This document shows, piece by piece, positions 49,868-58,650 of a stretch of 58,669 nt of DNA. The stretch's first letter is position 1; every line of letters starts with the position of its first letter. The notes under the pieces were generated by a model. That model saw nothing but the letters and a program-made list of their open reading frames with translations. It had not been told where the DNA came from and did no database searches. Origin of the DNA: Dehalococcoidia bacterium (GTDB lineage Bacteria > Chloroflexota > Dehalococcoidia > UBA6926); NCBI GenBank assembly GCA_009841045.1, contig VXMO01000043.1:1-58669 (forward strand), written 5' to 3'. Made by a program: the position numbers and the translations under genes.

Positions 49868-50680
49868 CTACTTCCGCGCCAACACGCCCAACTGCGCGTA
49901 CATATAGAACGGCCACTCGGACTCCGCAAACCGCGTCCACGCTGCCGAAATCCTGTCCAGATCGGCCTGCTCTGCCAGTCCATATCGAAGCGCGTCCTCC
50001 CCCACGTTGGAGTACAGAATCCGCTGCGACCACATATTTCCCCAGAACCGCGCCTCGTCGCCGTCCATCACAACGACATTTGGATGAATCTCATAGTCGG
50101 CAAACCCCGCCTCCCGCACCCAACGGGCAAGATAGCGAGCCGCGTCTGGCTCTGCCCCATTCTGATACGCCACCCGATGATAGAGGCTGCTCCATTCGTC
50201 AAACTCCGGGAACTTGGGGGCCGGCGACATAGTGGCGTAATCCGTCTCCCTCACGCACAGAAGCCCACCCGGCTTGAGCACCCGCCGCATCTCACTCAGC
50301 GCCCTCGGCTGGTCCGTCAGGTGCTGAAAGACTTGATTCGCATACGCGACATCAAATGTGCCGTCCTCGTACTCGAGTTGATAAACGTCGCCATACGTGA
50401 ACGTCACGTTGTCCACGCCCTCGGACGCTGCGTGATCTCGCGCCTGCTCCAATACTTCCTCAGACAGATCAACACCGATGACCCCGCCCGGCGCAACTGC
50501 CCGCGCTAGCCCCGCAGTGATTGTCCCCGGCCCGCAGCCCACGTCCAGCAGGCGCATCCCGGCTTTCAGGTGCGGCAGCAGGAACCACGCCTCCCCCTCC
50601 GCGCGCCGCCGAGCGTGATTCTGCACCACCGATTGATGGTGCCCGTGCGTATACCTGTCCCGCGGAACGTCAGCGGTCAT
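49868..50680 (-). CDS. SAM-dependent methyltransferase (UbiE/Methyltransf_11-like)
   Basis: The 270-residue class I methyltransferase has motif I LLDVGCGPGTITAGLA, IGVDLSEEVLEQA, FTYGDVYQLEYEDGTFDVAYA and ALSEMRRVLKPGGLLCVRETDY. It belongs to the UbiE/COQ5-like group; the substrate is unknown. The Trp-rich C-terminal region (SEWPFYMYAQLGVLARK) may form a hydrophobic pocket. ATG 50680 lies downstream of a short intergenic region with dispersed CATTCTGAGCG repeats. Confidence 0.88.
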   Translation of the reverse strand: MTADVPRDRYTHGHHQSVVQNHARRRAEGEAWFLLPHLKAGMRLLDVGCGPGTITAGLARAVAPGGVIGVDLSEEVLEQARDHAASEGVDNVTFTYGDVYQLEYEDGTFDVAYANQVFQHLTDQPRALSEMRRVLKPGGLLCVRETDYATMSPAPKFPEFDEWSSLYHRVAYQNGAEPDAARYLARWVREAGFADYEIHPNVVVMDGDEARFWGNMWSQRILYSNVGEDALRYGLAEQADLDRISAAWTRFAESEWPFYMYAQLGVLARK

Positions 50681-50707
50681 CTACTAACCTCTTCGCACGG
50701 CAATTGC

Positions 50708-50740
50708 CATTCTGAGCGCCTATTCATGTCATTCTGAGCG
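50708..50740. repeat. Short direct repeat CATTCTGAGCG
   Basis: Two copies of the 11-mer (50708-50718, 50730-50740); the second continues AAGAATCC. A related, inverted segment (TTCTTCGCTGCGCCCGGAAT) follows the permease gene near 11368. These look like remnants of one dispersed intergenic element. Confidence 0.5.
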
Positions 50741-50809
50741 AAGAATCCAAAGTCACGATTCTGCAACCTGACCCCATAACGCCCACCCTCATGCGCGGTA
50801 TGCTGGCCT

Positions 50810-51004
50810 ATGGCCGTTTCGCTGTCGACCCTTGCACCCGCAATACCCGCCCATGCCCTGACAGGCGCGGCTGGATGGGCTGACGAGATCATTAGCTTTG
50901 GATTCATCATCGCCATCATTGGCATCCTGGTGGTGATGTCGCGACTCGGTCGGCGCAAGCGACTCCGCGAAGAGGAGCGGAACCGGCAAGACGCTACTGA
51001 TTAG
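50810..51004 (+). CDS. Small membrane protein, 64 aa
   Basis: A possible single-pass membrane protein: an N-terminal Ala-rich stretch, a helix IISFGFIIAIIGILVVMS and a strongly basic tail (RLGRRKRLREEERNRQ). The positive-inside rule puts the C-terminus in the cytoplasm. No clear ribosome binding site precedes ATG 50810. The last 11 bp overlap the convergent tsaB end. I do not recognise a family, so this is a plausible but unproven gene. Confidence 0.5.
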   Translation: MAVSLSTLAPAIPAHALTGAAGWADEIISFGFIIAIIGILVVMSRLGRRKRLREEERNRQDATD

Positions 51005-51707
51005 CCGCAGCCGGCGCCTCCGCGCGCTCCACGGCCGCCGGTGGCCGTAGATACAGTGGCTCAAGCGTCGCAACGTCATCCACGTCACCCCTCTGAAGTC
51101 GCAGCAGACCCAGCCGCGCCGCATTCGCCGCCGTCCGCGTCCACACAACATCCGGCGCGATTGTCAGCGAGCTCCCGAGACCGCTCAGCCCCATCTCCGC
51201 CAACGCCTCGTCGAACTCCCCCGTCAGAACACGCTCCTCGCCGCGCTCGGCCATCCGTGAAACGAGTTCTTCCGGCGAGAGGATGGCCTCTTCCACAAGT
51301 CGTGTCACTCCGCCGTCATCCGAGGCCGCGTAAGCCGCCGCCGCATACTGTCCCCGCCCCGCGCTTACAACCGACCACACAGTCCGTCCAAGATGAGCAG
51401 CTCCATATGCCGCAGTGGCGAGCGTTCCCACACCGACGATCGGCACATTAAGCCCCTGCGCAAGGCCCTTGGCCGTGGCAAGACCTATCCGAATACCTGT
51501 AAAGCTCCCCGGCCCACGCGTGGCAACCACACCGGTCAGATCAGTGCGCGAGATGCCTGCCAGCATCATCACGTGCCGAAGTGTCGGATGCAGGTGCATC
51601 GTGTGGTTACGGCCGGCTTTCCAAGTCAGTTCCGCCGCGATTCCGCCCTCCGGATGAGCAATCGCCACACTCGCCGTCTCGGTGGCCGTATCGATGGCGA
51701 TAATCAT
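50994..51707 (-). CDS. tsaB: tRNA t6A biosynthesis protein TsaB
   Basis: The 237-residue ASKHA-fold protein has IIAIDTATETASVAIAHPEGG, NHTMHLHPTLRHVM and the GVVATRGPGSFTGIRIGLATAKGLAQGL core. It is a non-catalytic partner of TsaD in making N6-threonylcarbamoyladenosine at position 37 of ANN-decoding tRNAs. Its start overlaps the tsaE stop by 4 bp (ATGA). TsaD is not in the window. Confidence 0.95.
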   Translation of the reverse strand: MIIAIDTATETASVAIAHPEGGIAAELTWKAGRNHTMHLHPTLRHVMMLAGISRTDLTGVVATRGPGSFTGIRIGLATAKGLAQGLNVPIVGVGTLATAAYGAAHLGRTVWSVVSAGRGQYAAAAYAASDDGGVTRLVEEAILSPEELVSRMAERGEERVLTGEFDEALAEMGLSGLGSSLTIAPDVVWTRTAANAARLGLLRLQRGDVDDVATLEPLYLRPPAAVERAEAPAAANQ

Positions 51708-52189
51708 TCCGTCGCCCCAACGCCCTCGGGTAGCCCGCTCAGTGCCTGCGCGGACACCGGCCCGCTCGCCGTCGCTGACAGCCGGCGCTCTGAGTCTGAA
51801 AGATACTCGATCCGAATCTCCAGCCGATCATCCGGGAAGATTGATGTCGCCCTATCCGCCCATTCCACCGCCAGCACGCCGTCGCTGCCCAGGTAATCAT
51901 CCAGCCCAAGCTCCCACGCCTCCGCCGGATCGTCGATGCGGTACAGGTCCATGTGAAAGAGCGACAGTCTGCCCTGGTACTCATTGACCAGGACAAACGA
52001 GGGACTCTTTGTATACGCCGTCACGCCCAGGCCATCGGCAAGTCCTTGTGTCAGCGTCGTCTTGCCCGCGCCGAGCTGCCCAATCAACAGCACCAGCGTC
52101 CCGGCCTCAACGGCCCCGCCAATCGCCCGCCCAATCTCTTTCGTCTCATCCGCGGAGCGTGAGACACCGCTCCATTCATGTTTGGCCAT
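51704..52189 (-). CDS. tsaE: tRNA t6A biosynthesis ATPase TsaE
   Basis: The 161-residue P-loop ATPase has Walker A GQLGAGKTT (37-45), SPSFVLVNEYQG and FHMDLYRIDDPAEAWELGLDDYL, a canonical TsaE pattern. It assists the TsaB-TsaD complex. It is 28 bp downstream of an MFS gene on the same strand, so it may also be transcribed from the MarR-MFS promoter. Confidence 0.96.
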   Translation of the reverse strand: MAKHEWSGVSRSADETKEIGRAIGGAVEAGTLVLLIGQLGAGKTTLTQGLADGLGVTAYTKSPSFVLVNEYQGRLSLFHMDLYRIDDPAEAWELGLDDYLGSDGVLAVEWADRATSIFPDDRLEIRIEYLSDSERRLSATASGPVSAQALSGLPEGVGATE

Positions 52190-52217
52190 ACAGATAGCCT
52201 AGCAAATAGCAGCGCGA

Positions 52218-53585
52218 CTACCCCGCCCGCAAGAATCCCGGCCTGATTGCCGCCACTATGACGACGGACACCGCTAGCGCCCCACCAAGAATAGCCAGCG
52301 CCCAGCCCGCCCCATACGCAGACCCCATGTACCCCGCCACGAGGCTCCCGATGGGTACAAACCCACGATCCAGCAGGTACAGGCTGATGATGCGCCCGTG
52401 AAATTCGCTGTCCGTCTGTGTCAGCAGCATCCCGTTCGTCAGAACGCGTTGGCTGGAATCCAACAGGCCCAGCAATACCATCAGTACAAGTGCAAGGATC
52501 AGCCACGGCGCAGCGCCCAGCGCTGACAGCACTACTCCGCTCAGCGCCATCGTCACCACAATCAGCATGCCCTTGTTCCGCACGTTGCCAAGGTAGGCGA
52601 GAATCGACGGCCCGATAATCGACCCAATCCCCATGAACGTCAGCATCCCGCCGAACAGCGTCGCCCCCGCGTTCTGGTTCAGATTGAACGCGTCCGCTAT
52701 TCTCAACAGCCACTCGGCATTGGACGCGAACCTCTCATCGGCTATCTCCGGCAGCAGCACCATGAACGGCTGCAGGAACATCAGTGACAGCAGCCCAAGT
52801 AGCAGCAGAATCAGGATAGTGACATGCTGGCGCACGTAGAGCAGGCCCTCCCATGTGTCCCGGAACGCGCCCGAAACGCCCATGCTCGCCGCGCCACGCT
52901 GCATCAGCGGATACGTCTTCATCCACAACCACGCGGCGATGATTCCGAACTCCAGCAGGATGATGATGATGAACACCATCTCAAAGCCTGAGACAACGAT
53001 GAGTATGCCCGTGAACAGCGGCGCGAGTATCCGCGTGCCGTTGAACGAGAACTGCTGTAAGGCGACCGCATTCGCCACGAGATCCCTGCCAACAATCGCC
53101 GGAATCAGCGCCTGCCGCCCCGGCTGATTGAACGCAATCATCGCCCCCCGCCCCGCGAACAGCGCGTATGCATGCCACAACTCCAGGCTGTCTTGCAGCA
53201 GTAGCACAAGCAGCACCACGTAGATACCCAGGATGCCCACCTGCGTAACAACAAGGATCGTCTTGCGGTTTACACGGTCGGCCAAAACGCCCGCCGGAAT
53301 CGCAAGGAACAGCACCGGTATCGTCCGCCAGAAATTGACCCAGCCGACGGCGACCGGGTCCTCCGTAATCTCCCACACCAGCCAGCTACGGGCGACAATC
53401 TCCATCCACAGCGTGAGCGCGTGCATGCTCACGCCTGCCCACAGGATGCGGTAATCGCGGATGGTGAATGCGGAAACGGCCTCTCTCAGAGAGGCACGCC
53501 CTCTGGGAGCGCGTCGACCCTCTGAAGGTTCCTCGGGCGCGTTCGTCCCCTGCTCTGTATCTGTGCCTGTGTTGCGGGGGCGCAC
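52218..53585 (-). CDS. MFS transporter
   Basis: The 455-residue, 12-helix MFS_3-type protein has an N-terminal FTIRDYRILWAGVSMHALTLWMEIV, loop motif IPAGVLADRVNRKT and FNQPGRQALIPAIVGRDLVANAVAL. The N-terminal ~30 residues are charged and cytoplasmic. GTG 53585 is the likely start, 15 bp after the first MFS gene. Related to, but distinct from, the partner at 53601-55007; tandem half-pairs like this may act together as an exporter under MarR control. Confidence 0.9.
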   Translation of the reverse strand: MRPRNTGTDTEQGTNAPEEPSEGRRAPRGRASLREAVSAFTIRDYRILWAGVSMHALTLWMEIVARSWLVWEITEDPVAVGWVNFWRTIPVLFLAIPAGVLADRVNRKTILVVTQVGILGIYVVLLVLLLQDSLELWHAYALFAGRGAMIAFNQPGRQALIPAIVGRDLVANAVALQQFSFNGTRILAPLFTGILIVVSGFEMVFIIIILLEFGIIAAWLWMKTYPLMQRGAASMGVSGAFRDTWEGLLYVRQHVTILILLLLGLLSLMFLQPFMVLLPEIADERFASNAEWLLRIADAFNLNQNAGATLFGGMLTFMGIGSIIGPSILAYLGNVRNKGMLIVVTMALSGVVLSALGAAPWLILALVLMVLLGLLDSSQRVLTNGMLLTQTDSEFHGRIISLYLLDRGFVPIGSLVAGYMGSAYGAGWALAILGGALAVSVVIVAAIRPGFLRAG

Positions 53586-53600
53586 CGTCAGCAGTCCGGC

Positions 53601-55007
53601 CTAGTCCAGTTCCCTGAGCCGCTTCACGAAAACCGTGAAGAAGATTGTCACGGCAAGGAGCAAGATAGCCGAGCCGCCAACTGCGATCTGCGCGCCGGAG
53701 AAGCCACCCTGTGTCCCGACAACATCGGCCAACACTCCAACGAAGAACACGCCGAAGTTTGTCATCGCCCAGTTGAGCATATAGATGCTCATCACGCGGC
53801 CTCGGTGCTCGTCGTCCGAGTACACCTGCGCCAGCGTGTTGCTGAGTGCCATCCGCCCCGCCTGCGCGAACCCCAGTGGAATAAACACTATGAATGCGAT
53901 CAGATACGAATTCGTGAAGCTGAACACAATCAGCGATGTCGCCATCACGAACATGCTGATCAGCAGCCACAGTCCGCGTTTCTTGTCCTCCATTGTCGCG
54001 ACAAAGATTGAGCCGATCAGTGCCCCGATGCCGGAAATGCTGATAAGGAGACCCTGCCGGGCTGAGGACTCGTCCAGCGTGTCAAATAGCGTTCCCACCA
54101 TTGGTAGTGATGTGAAGAATGTGAGCCGCGATGGATCAACAGTGAGGATCGTGTCCGTGAATGCGGGTAGCAGGAACATGTATGGCATCGACAAAACGAA
54201 CGAGAATAGCGAGAAAATCAGCAGCAGCAGGACCGGGGAATTATGTCTGACATACGAGAGGCCCTCCCCCACCTGCTTCAACATGCCGGAGCCGCGCAGC
54301 GCCACTGCGCCCGTCAACGGAACGCCCATCAGGATCAGAACGCCGGAGCCGTACAGCAGCGCCATGATGTAGTACACACCTTCGATGTCCCACAATGCGA
54401 TCAGGAATCCCGCCAGCGCGGGGCCCATCAGGCGCAGCAGATTCATCGCCGCGCCGTTTAGCGCCACCGCGTTCGTAATCATGTTTGCGCTCACCAACTC
54501 GGGGATGATCGCCTGACGCGCGGGCATCATCAGCGCCATCACGATGCCCTGCAGGAACGACGCAATAAGCAGGTGCCATACGGTGATCGAACCGAGCGTG
54601 ATGGACATTGCCACGCCCACCGTGATGACCGTCGACATAATCTGCCCGACGATGAGCACCTGCTTCTTCGGCACTCGATCCGCCAGCACTCCCCCGAACA
54701 GGGAAAGCGTCAACATCGGCAGTCCGTTTGCCAACGCCACGGCGCCCAGCATCGTCACGCTGCCGTCATTCGTCCCCGGCGTCTTGGACAACTCATAGAC
54801 GTACCAGGAGCGCGCCATCATCTGCATGTTCATGGCGCCCATCTGGCCCAGAACAAACAGGAAATAGAGTCGATAGGCGGGTACGGTCAGGGACGCGATG
54901 GCACGGAAACCGACACTCCGGCGCTCTGTAACCGGACCGGGGCCCTGCCGAAGACCGGGCCCGCCGCGCATTCCGCCCGGGCCGCCCTCCGGCCCTCCGC
55001 CCATCAT
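53601..55007 (-). CDS. MFS transporter with Gly/Met-rich N-terminus
   Basis: The 468-residue, 12-helix MFS_3-type protein begins with an unusual Gly/Pro/Met-rich cytoplasmic segment ([18 protein letters not shown]). TVPAYRLYFLFVLGQMGAMN and the loop GGVLADRVPKKQV follow, then MMPARQAIIPELVSANMITNAVAL. Its ATG overlaps the marR stop (ATGA), so it is translationally coupled to the regulator. Substrate unknown; multidrug or metabolite efflux is likely from the MarR context. Confidence 0.9.
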   Translation of the reverse strand: MMGGGPEGGPGGMRGGPGLRQGPGPVTERRSVGFRAIASLTVPAYRLYFLFVLGQMGAMNMQMMARSWYVYELSKTPGTNDGSVTMLGAVALANGLPMLTLSLFGGVLADRVPKKQVLIVGQIMSTVITVGVAMSITLGSITVWHLLIASFLQGIVMALMMPARQAIIPELVSANMITNAVALNGAAMNLLRLMGPALAGFLIALWDIEGVYYIMALLYGSGVLILMGVPLTGAVALRGSGMLKQVGEGLSYVRHNSPVLLLLIFSLFSFVLSMPYMFLLPAFTDTILTVDPSRLTFFTSLPMVGTLFDTLDESSARQGLLISISGIGALIGSIFVATMEDKKRGLWLLISMFVMATSLIVFSFTNSYLIAFIVFIPLGFAQAGRMALSNTLAQVYSDDEHRGRVMSIYMLNWAMTNFGVFFVGVLADVVGTQGGFSGAQIAVGGSAILLLAVTIFFTVFVKRLRELD

Positions 55008-55567
55008 GAGGAGCGGGCCTCCTCGTCCTCGGAGTCGTCAGCTTCTTCCTGCCCCAGCCTTTCGAGTCCCTCTAGAAGAATCGTGAGTGCGCGCTGCGCC
55101 TCCCTCGCTTCGTCATCGGTTAGACCGTTCAGGCGCTCCTCCCATTCCCGCCGCCGCAGCGTCAGCAGCCGCTCAGCAAGGTCGACGCCCTCCTGCGTCA
55201 GGTGGCACACGTTTGAGCGACGGTCAGCGGGATCTTGCCAGCGCTCCACAAGCCCGCGCTCCACAAGGCGGTCGATGACCCCCGTCGCGGTTGAAAGGGA
55301 AGTGCCTAGCTGATTGGCCACGATACCCATGCGGCAATCGCCGTGCCTGCGTAGCGCGAACAGCGCCCGCAGTTGGGGCATCGTGAGTTCTACCGTGAAC
55401 CAATCGTCATGAATGGACGGCCTGAGCAGCCGCAGAATGTATTCGAGGTCGCCGATCAGGCGTTGCGTCGTCGGATTGGCGGCGCGCGTCGGCTTGTCGG
55501 ATGTGGCGACACCGCCTCCCGATCGTTCTTGCGCACCCGAATGTCCGCTCGTCTCCAATACTTTCAC
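55004..55567 (-). CDS. MarR-family transcriptional regulator
   Basis: The 187-residue winged-helix repressor has [54 protein letters not shown] (recognition helix and wing) and an acidic tail. The start is GTG 55567, which coincides with the predicted transcription start of its promoter, so the mRNA may be leaderless; TTG at codon 4 is an alternative. It heads an operon with two MFS transporters and is expected to repress it. Confidence 0.9.
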   Translation of the reverse strand: MKVLETSGHSGAQERSGGGVATSDKPTRAANPTTQRLIGDLEYILRLLRPSIHDDWFTVELTMPQLRALFALRRHGDCRMGIVANQLGTSLSTATGVIDRLVERGLVERWQDPADRRSNVCHLTQEGVDLAERLLTLRRREWEERLNGLTDDEAREAQRALTILLEGLERLGQEEADDSEDEEARSS

Positions 55568-55573
55568 TAACCC

Positions 55574-55609
55574 AAAGTATTTGACTCATCCGCACATGTC
55601 AACTATCCC
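55574..55609. promoter_or_regulatory. Overlapping divergent promoters of marR and ndk
   Basis: On the minus strand TTGACA (55597-55602), 17 nt and TACTTT (55574-55579) serve marR. On the plus strand TTGACT (55581-55586), 17 nt and TATCCC (55604-55609) face ndk. The two -35 hexamers form an inverted repeat TTGAC-N12-GTCAA, a possible MarR operator. Confidence 0.6.
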
Positions 55610-55670
55610 CGTCTGCTACCCTATTGAAGGCATTTCCCCAACGTCACCACACAGGAGACACAAACACACA

Positions 55671-56129
55671 ATGGCAGTCGAACGCACCCTTATCCTGGTC
55701 AAGCCGGACGCCGTTCAGCGTGGCCTGACGGGCGAGATCCTCAGCCGATTCGAGAAGCGCGGCCTCAAGATCGTCGGCGCAAAGTTCATGCGTGTCGAGC
55801 GTACTCTGGCTGAACAGCACTACGCCGAGCACGTCGGCAAGCCGTTCCTCCCTGGCCTGCTCGACTTCATCACATCCTCGCCGCTGCTCGCGATGGTGCT
55901 TGAGGGAGAACGCGCCATCGAGCTTGCCCGCCAGACAATGGGTGCAACCGATCCCGGGAAAGCGGCCCCTGGCAGCATTCGCGCCGACCTCGGCCTCTCA
56001 GTTGGGTTGAACCTGGTCCACGGCTCGGACGGCCCCGAATCCGCCCCGCGCGAAATCGCGTTGTGGTTCGACGAGTCCGAGCTAATCGACTACAAACAGG
56101 CCACGGAGCAGTGGCTCATTGAATCCTGA
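55671..56129 (+). CDS. ndk: Nucleoside-diphosphate kinase
   Basis: The 152-residue kinase equilibrates nucleoside di- and triphosphates. It has [21 protein letters not shown], and the phospho-accepting H117 in [15 protein letters not shown] 55671 is preceded by AGGAG at a rather long 14-nt spacing. Its 3' end overlaps the convergent rsfS gene by 14 bp. Confidence 0.97.
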   Translation: MAVERTLILVKPDAVQRGLTGEILSRFEKRGLKIVGAKFMRVERTLAEQHYAEHVGKPFLPGLLDFITSSPLLAMVLEGERAIELARQTMGATDPGKAAPGSIRADLGLSVGLNLVHGSDGPESAPREIALWFDESELIDYKQATEQWLIES

Positions 56130-56499
56130 CCAGCGGCACGGCGCTCCGCCACAACTGCTCCAGCCCATAGAGCTTCCGTTGCTCCCCGGCAAAGATGTGG
56201 ACAATCACGTCGTTAAAGTCCATCAGGAGCCAACCGGCGTCTGCGTCGCCCTCCGTTCGCAACACAGCCTGCCCGGACTCCTTCAACCCTTTATGCATCG
56301 CTTCCTGGATCGCCTGCCCCTGCCGCTTGGATTCCACGGTCATCAGCACAAAGGCGTCCGCGTAACCACAGATATTTCGAACGTCGAGCAGGAGAATGTC
56401 GCTGGCCTGCCGGTCCTCCGCGATTTCAACGGCTCTCCGCGCGAGCGCGATGCCGTCGGCAGCAGGATCGGCGTTGGTGGATGTGGCCTGTTCCGTCAT
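56116..56499 (-). CDS. rsfS: Ribosomal silencing factor RsfS
   Basis: The 127-residue protein blocks subunit joining by binding uL14. It has [47 protein letters not shown] and [29 protein letters not shown], all typical. It stands alone on the minus strand between two plus-strand genes. Confidence 0.95.
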   Translation of the reverse strand: MTEQATSTNADPAADGIALARRAVEIAEDRQASDILLLDVRNICGYADAFVLMTVESKRQGQAIQEAMHKGLKESGQAVLRTEGDADAGWLLMDFNDVIVHIFAGEQRKLYGLEQLWRSAVPLVRIQ

Positions 56500-56585
56500 G
56501 ACGCCATACTACGCCACCCCGCCAAACCCAACAACGCGCCTCATCACCCCGTTCACTCTGAGCCCGGACCAAGGGGTGCCCGCTG

Positions 56586-57467
56586 ATGGACTCCCTCTCC
56601 GTCACGCTTGCTGTTATCGCCCTCCTCATTGGTGCGGTCGCCGACCTCCTTTATCGCGTCGCCCAACAGCGCGGCATTGAGGCGCCCAACTTTATCTTTT
56701 GGCAGTCCACCGTCTTTACAGCCATCATCTGGACGGTCGCAGTTGTGAGCTGGTTTGCTTTCGGTTTCGACGGCCCGGTTGGCCCGGTCCGCGGCGTCGC
56801 GTGGCTCTATGGCCTGCCCGCCGGCGTGTGCGGCTACTTGGGTCTGACGCTCTTTGTCGCGAGCCTCCGCACGGGAGACGCGAGCGTCAACGCGCCCATC
56901 TTTAGGCTCAACTTTGTCATCACAGCCCTGGGCGCGATGATCCTTCTTGGCGAGTCCGCTAACCTGCTGAAGATTGGCGGCATCCTGCTCGCCATTCTCG
57001 CCGTCCTCGTTCTCTTGAACATCACCCAGATCACGGCTATCCGCTCCGACATGCGGTCAATACTCTTCGCGCTGGCGGCGTCCGGATTCTTTGGCGTCGC
57101 CGGCCTGGTCGCCAAGGCCGGCCTCGATACAGGCGAAATCGGAGCGGTACCCATAGTTCTCACCCAGACCGTCGGTTTCCAACAGGCCGCAATCATCACG
57201 CTGATGAGGAGACGCAACTTCAGCATTACCCGCACAGTTTTCAACTTCGCCCCCGGTATCGCGGTCCTGCAGGTCACGTGGGCCGTTCTCCTCTTCGAAT
57301 CCCTACGCATAGGCGATGCCAGCATCAGCTACCCCATCGTCCAGATGAGCTTCGTCATCACAGCCATCCTCGCCGTCGTGTTCCTGCGCGAGGAGATGAA
57401 CTGGAGCAAGGGCGGCGGCCTCGTGCTGGCCATCATCGCCGTCGTCGCCCTCGGCCTCGCCGGTTGA
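56586..57467 (+). CDS. EamA/DMT-family transporter
   Basis: The 293-residue protein has ten predicted helices in two EamA repeats (about 1-140 and 150-293). Both repeats show the GDASVNAPIFRLNFVITALGA / GDASISYPIVQMSFVITAILA motif. It probably exports a metabolite or amino acid. ATG 56586 follows an AAGGGG box. Related to drug/metabolite transporters; substrate not predictable. Confidence 0.88.
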   Translation: MDSLSVTLAVIALLIGAVADLLYRVAQQRGIEAPNFIFWQSTVFTAIIWTVAVVSWFAFGFDGPVGPVRGVAWLYGLPAGVCGYLGLTLFVASLRTGDASVNAPIFRLNFVITALGAMILLGESANLLKIGGILLAILAVLVLLNITQITAIRSDMRSILFALAASGFFGVAGLVAKAGLDTGEIGAVPIVLTQTVGFQQAAIITLMRRRNFSITRTVFNFAPGIAVLQVTWAVLLFESLRIGDASISYPIVQMSFVITAILAVVFLREEMNWSKGGGLVLAIIAVVALGLAG

Positions 57468-57513
57468 CGACGCTTTGCGCCACATCCCCCAACTCCGTAT
57501 CGTAGAAAGTGAA

Positions 57514-58650
57514 ATGAATACCAAGGAAAGAGTCATTGTCGCCATGAGCGGCGGGGTCGATTCCTCCGTCGCCGCCTACCTCCTTAAGGAGCAGGGCTAC
57601 GACGTCATCGGCGTCACCATGCGCCTTTGGAGCGATGACGTTGAAGGCGCGTCACGCCACAACCGGGCTTGCTGCTCCGTTGAGGATGTCTTTGATGCCA
57701 AGCGCGTCTCCCAGAAGCTCGACATGCCTCACTACGTCCTCAACATGGAGCAGGAGTTCCGCAAGCACGTCATCGAGTACTTTATCCGAGAGTACAAGAA
57801 TGGCCGCACTCCCCACCCCTGCATCGCCTGCAACGACAAGATCAAGTTCGCGTTCTTCCTCCAGCGCGCCCTTTCGCTTGAGGCCGATTGGATTGCCACC
57901 GGCCACTACGTCCGACGCTGCGTCGCGCCGGACGGCGGCATTGAACTGCACAAGGCCGTCGACGCCTCCAAGGATCAGACCTACGTGCTTTACGGACTCG
58001 GGCAGGACGAGTTGAGCCGTTCCCTGTTCCCCATCGGCGAGCTGCCAAAGCAGGACGTGCGGCGCATCGCCCACGAGCTTGAGCTGCCCGTCGCGGACAA
58101 GCCGGACAGCCAGGAGATCTGCTTCGTACCGTCTGGCGATTACCGTGCCTTCCTCTCGGAACACATGGCCCTGACCCCCGGCCCCATCCTTGATGTCGAC
58201 GGCAAGCATGTCGGTTCGCACATGGGGACGGCAGGCTACACGGTCGGGCAGCGCAAGGGTCTCCCACCCTCCTCCACCGGCCGCCGCATGTACGTCATCG
58301 ACATTGACACTGCGGAGAACACCATCGTCATCGGCCCGGAGGATCACCTCCTCGCAAGCGAACTCCATGCGGCGCAGGCAACGTTTATCGACGGAGTAGC
58401 CCCACGAGGCGTTCCGATACGCGTGTCCGCCAAGGTGCGCTACAAGTCCCCGGAAGCGCCCACACTCCTCATCCCTGACAAGGACGGCGACGGATTCACC
58501 CTTGAGTTCGATTATCCGCAGCGCGCCGTAACGCCCGGTCAGGCCGTCGTTCTCTACGATGGCGGTCGGATGCTCGGCGGCGGTGTAATCGAACGCTCGG
58601 TAGCCGCCGGTGAACCGCATGACTCTCCATTAGCCGCTCAGGCGGTGTAA
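57514..58650 (+). CDS. mnmA: tRNA-specific 2-thiouridylase MnmA
   Basis: The 378-residue enzyme thiolates U34 of tRNA-Lys, -Glu and -Gln. It has the PP-loop AMSGGVDSSVAAYLLKEQGYDV, catalytic Cys in TPHPCIACNDKIKF, LPVADKPDSQEICFV with the second Cys, and the C-terminal beta-barrel. ATG 57514 begins NTKERVIVAMSGG, the usual distance to the PP-loop; an earlier in-frame codon at 57475 is less likely. The gene is complete, ending 19 bp before the window edge. Confidence 0.96.
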   Translation: MNTKERVIVAMSGGVDSSVAAYLLKEQGYDVIGVTMRLWSDDVEGASRHNRACCSVEDVFDAKRVSQKLDMPHYVLNMEQEFRKHVIEYFIREYKNGRTPHPCIACNDKIKFAFFLQRALSLEADWIATGHYVRRCVAPDGGIELHKAVDASKDQTYVLYGLGQDELSRSLFPIGELPKQDVRRIAHELELPVADKPDSQEICFVPSGDYRAFLSEHMALTPGPILDVDGKHVGSHMGTAGYTVGQRKGLPPSSTGRRMYVIDIDTAENTIVIGPEDHLLASELHAAQATFIDGVAPRGVPIRVSAKVRYKSPEAPTLLIPDKDGDGFTLEFDYPQRAVTPGQAVVLYDGGRMLGGGVIERSVAAGEPHDSPLAAQAV

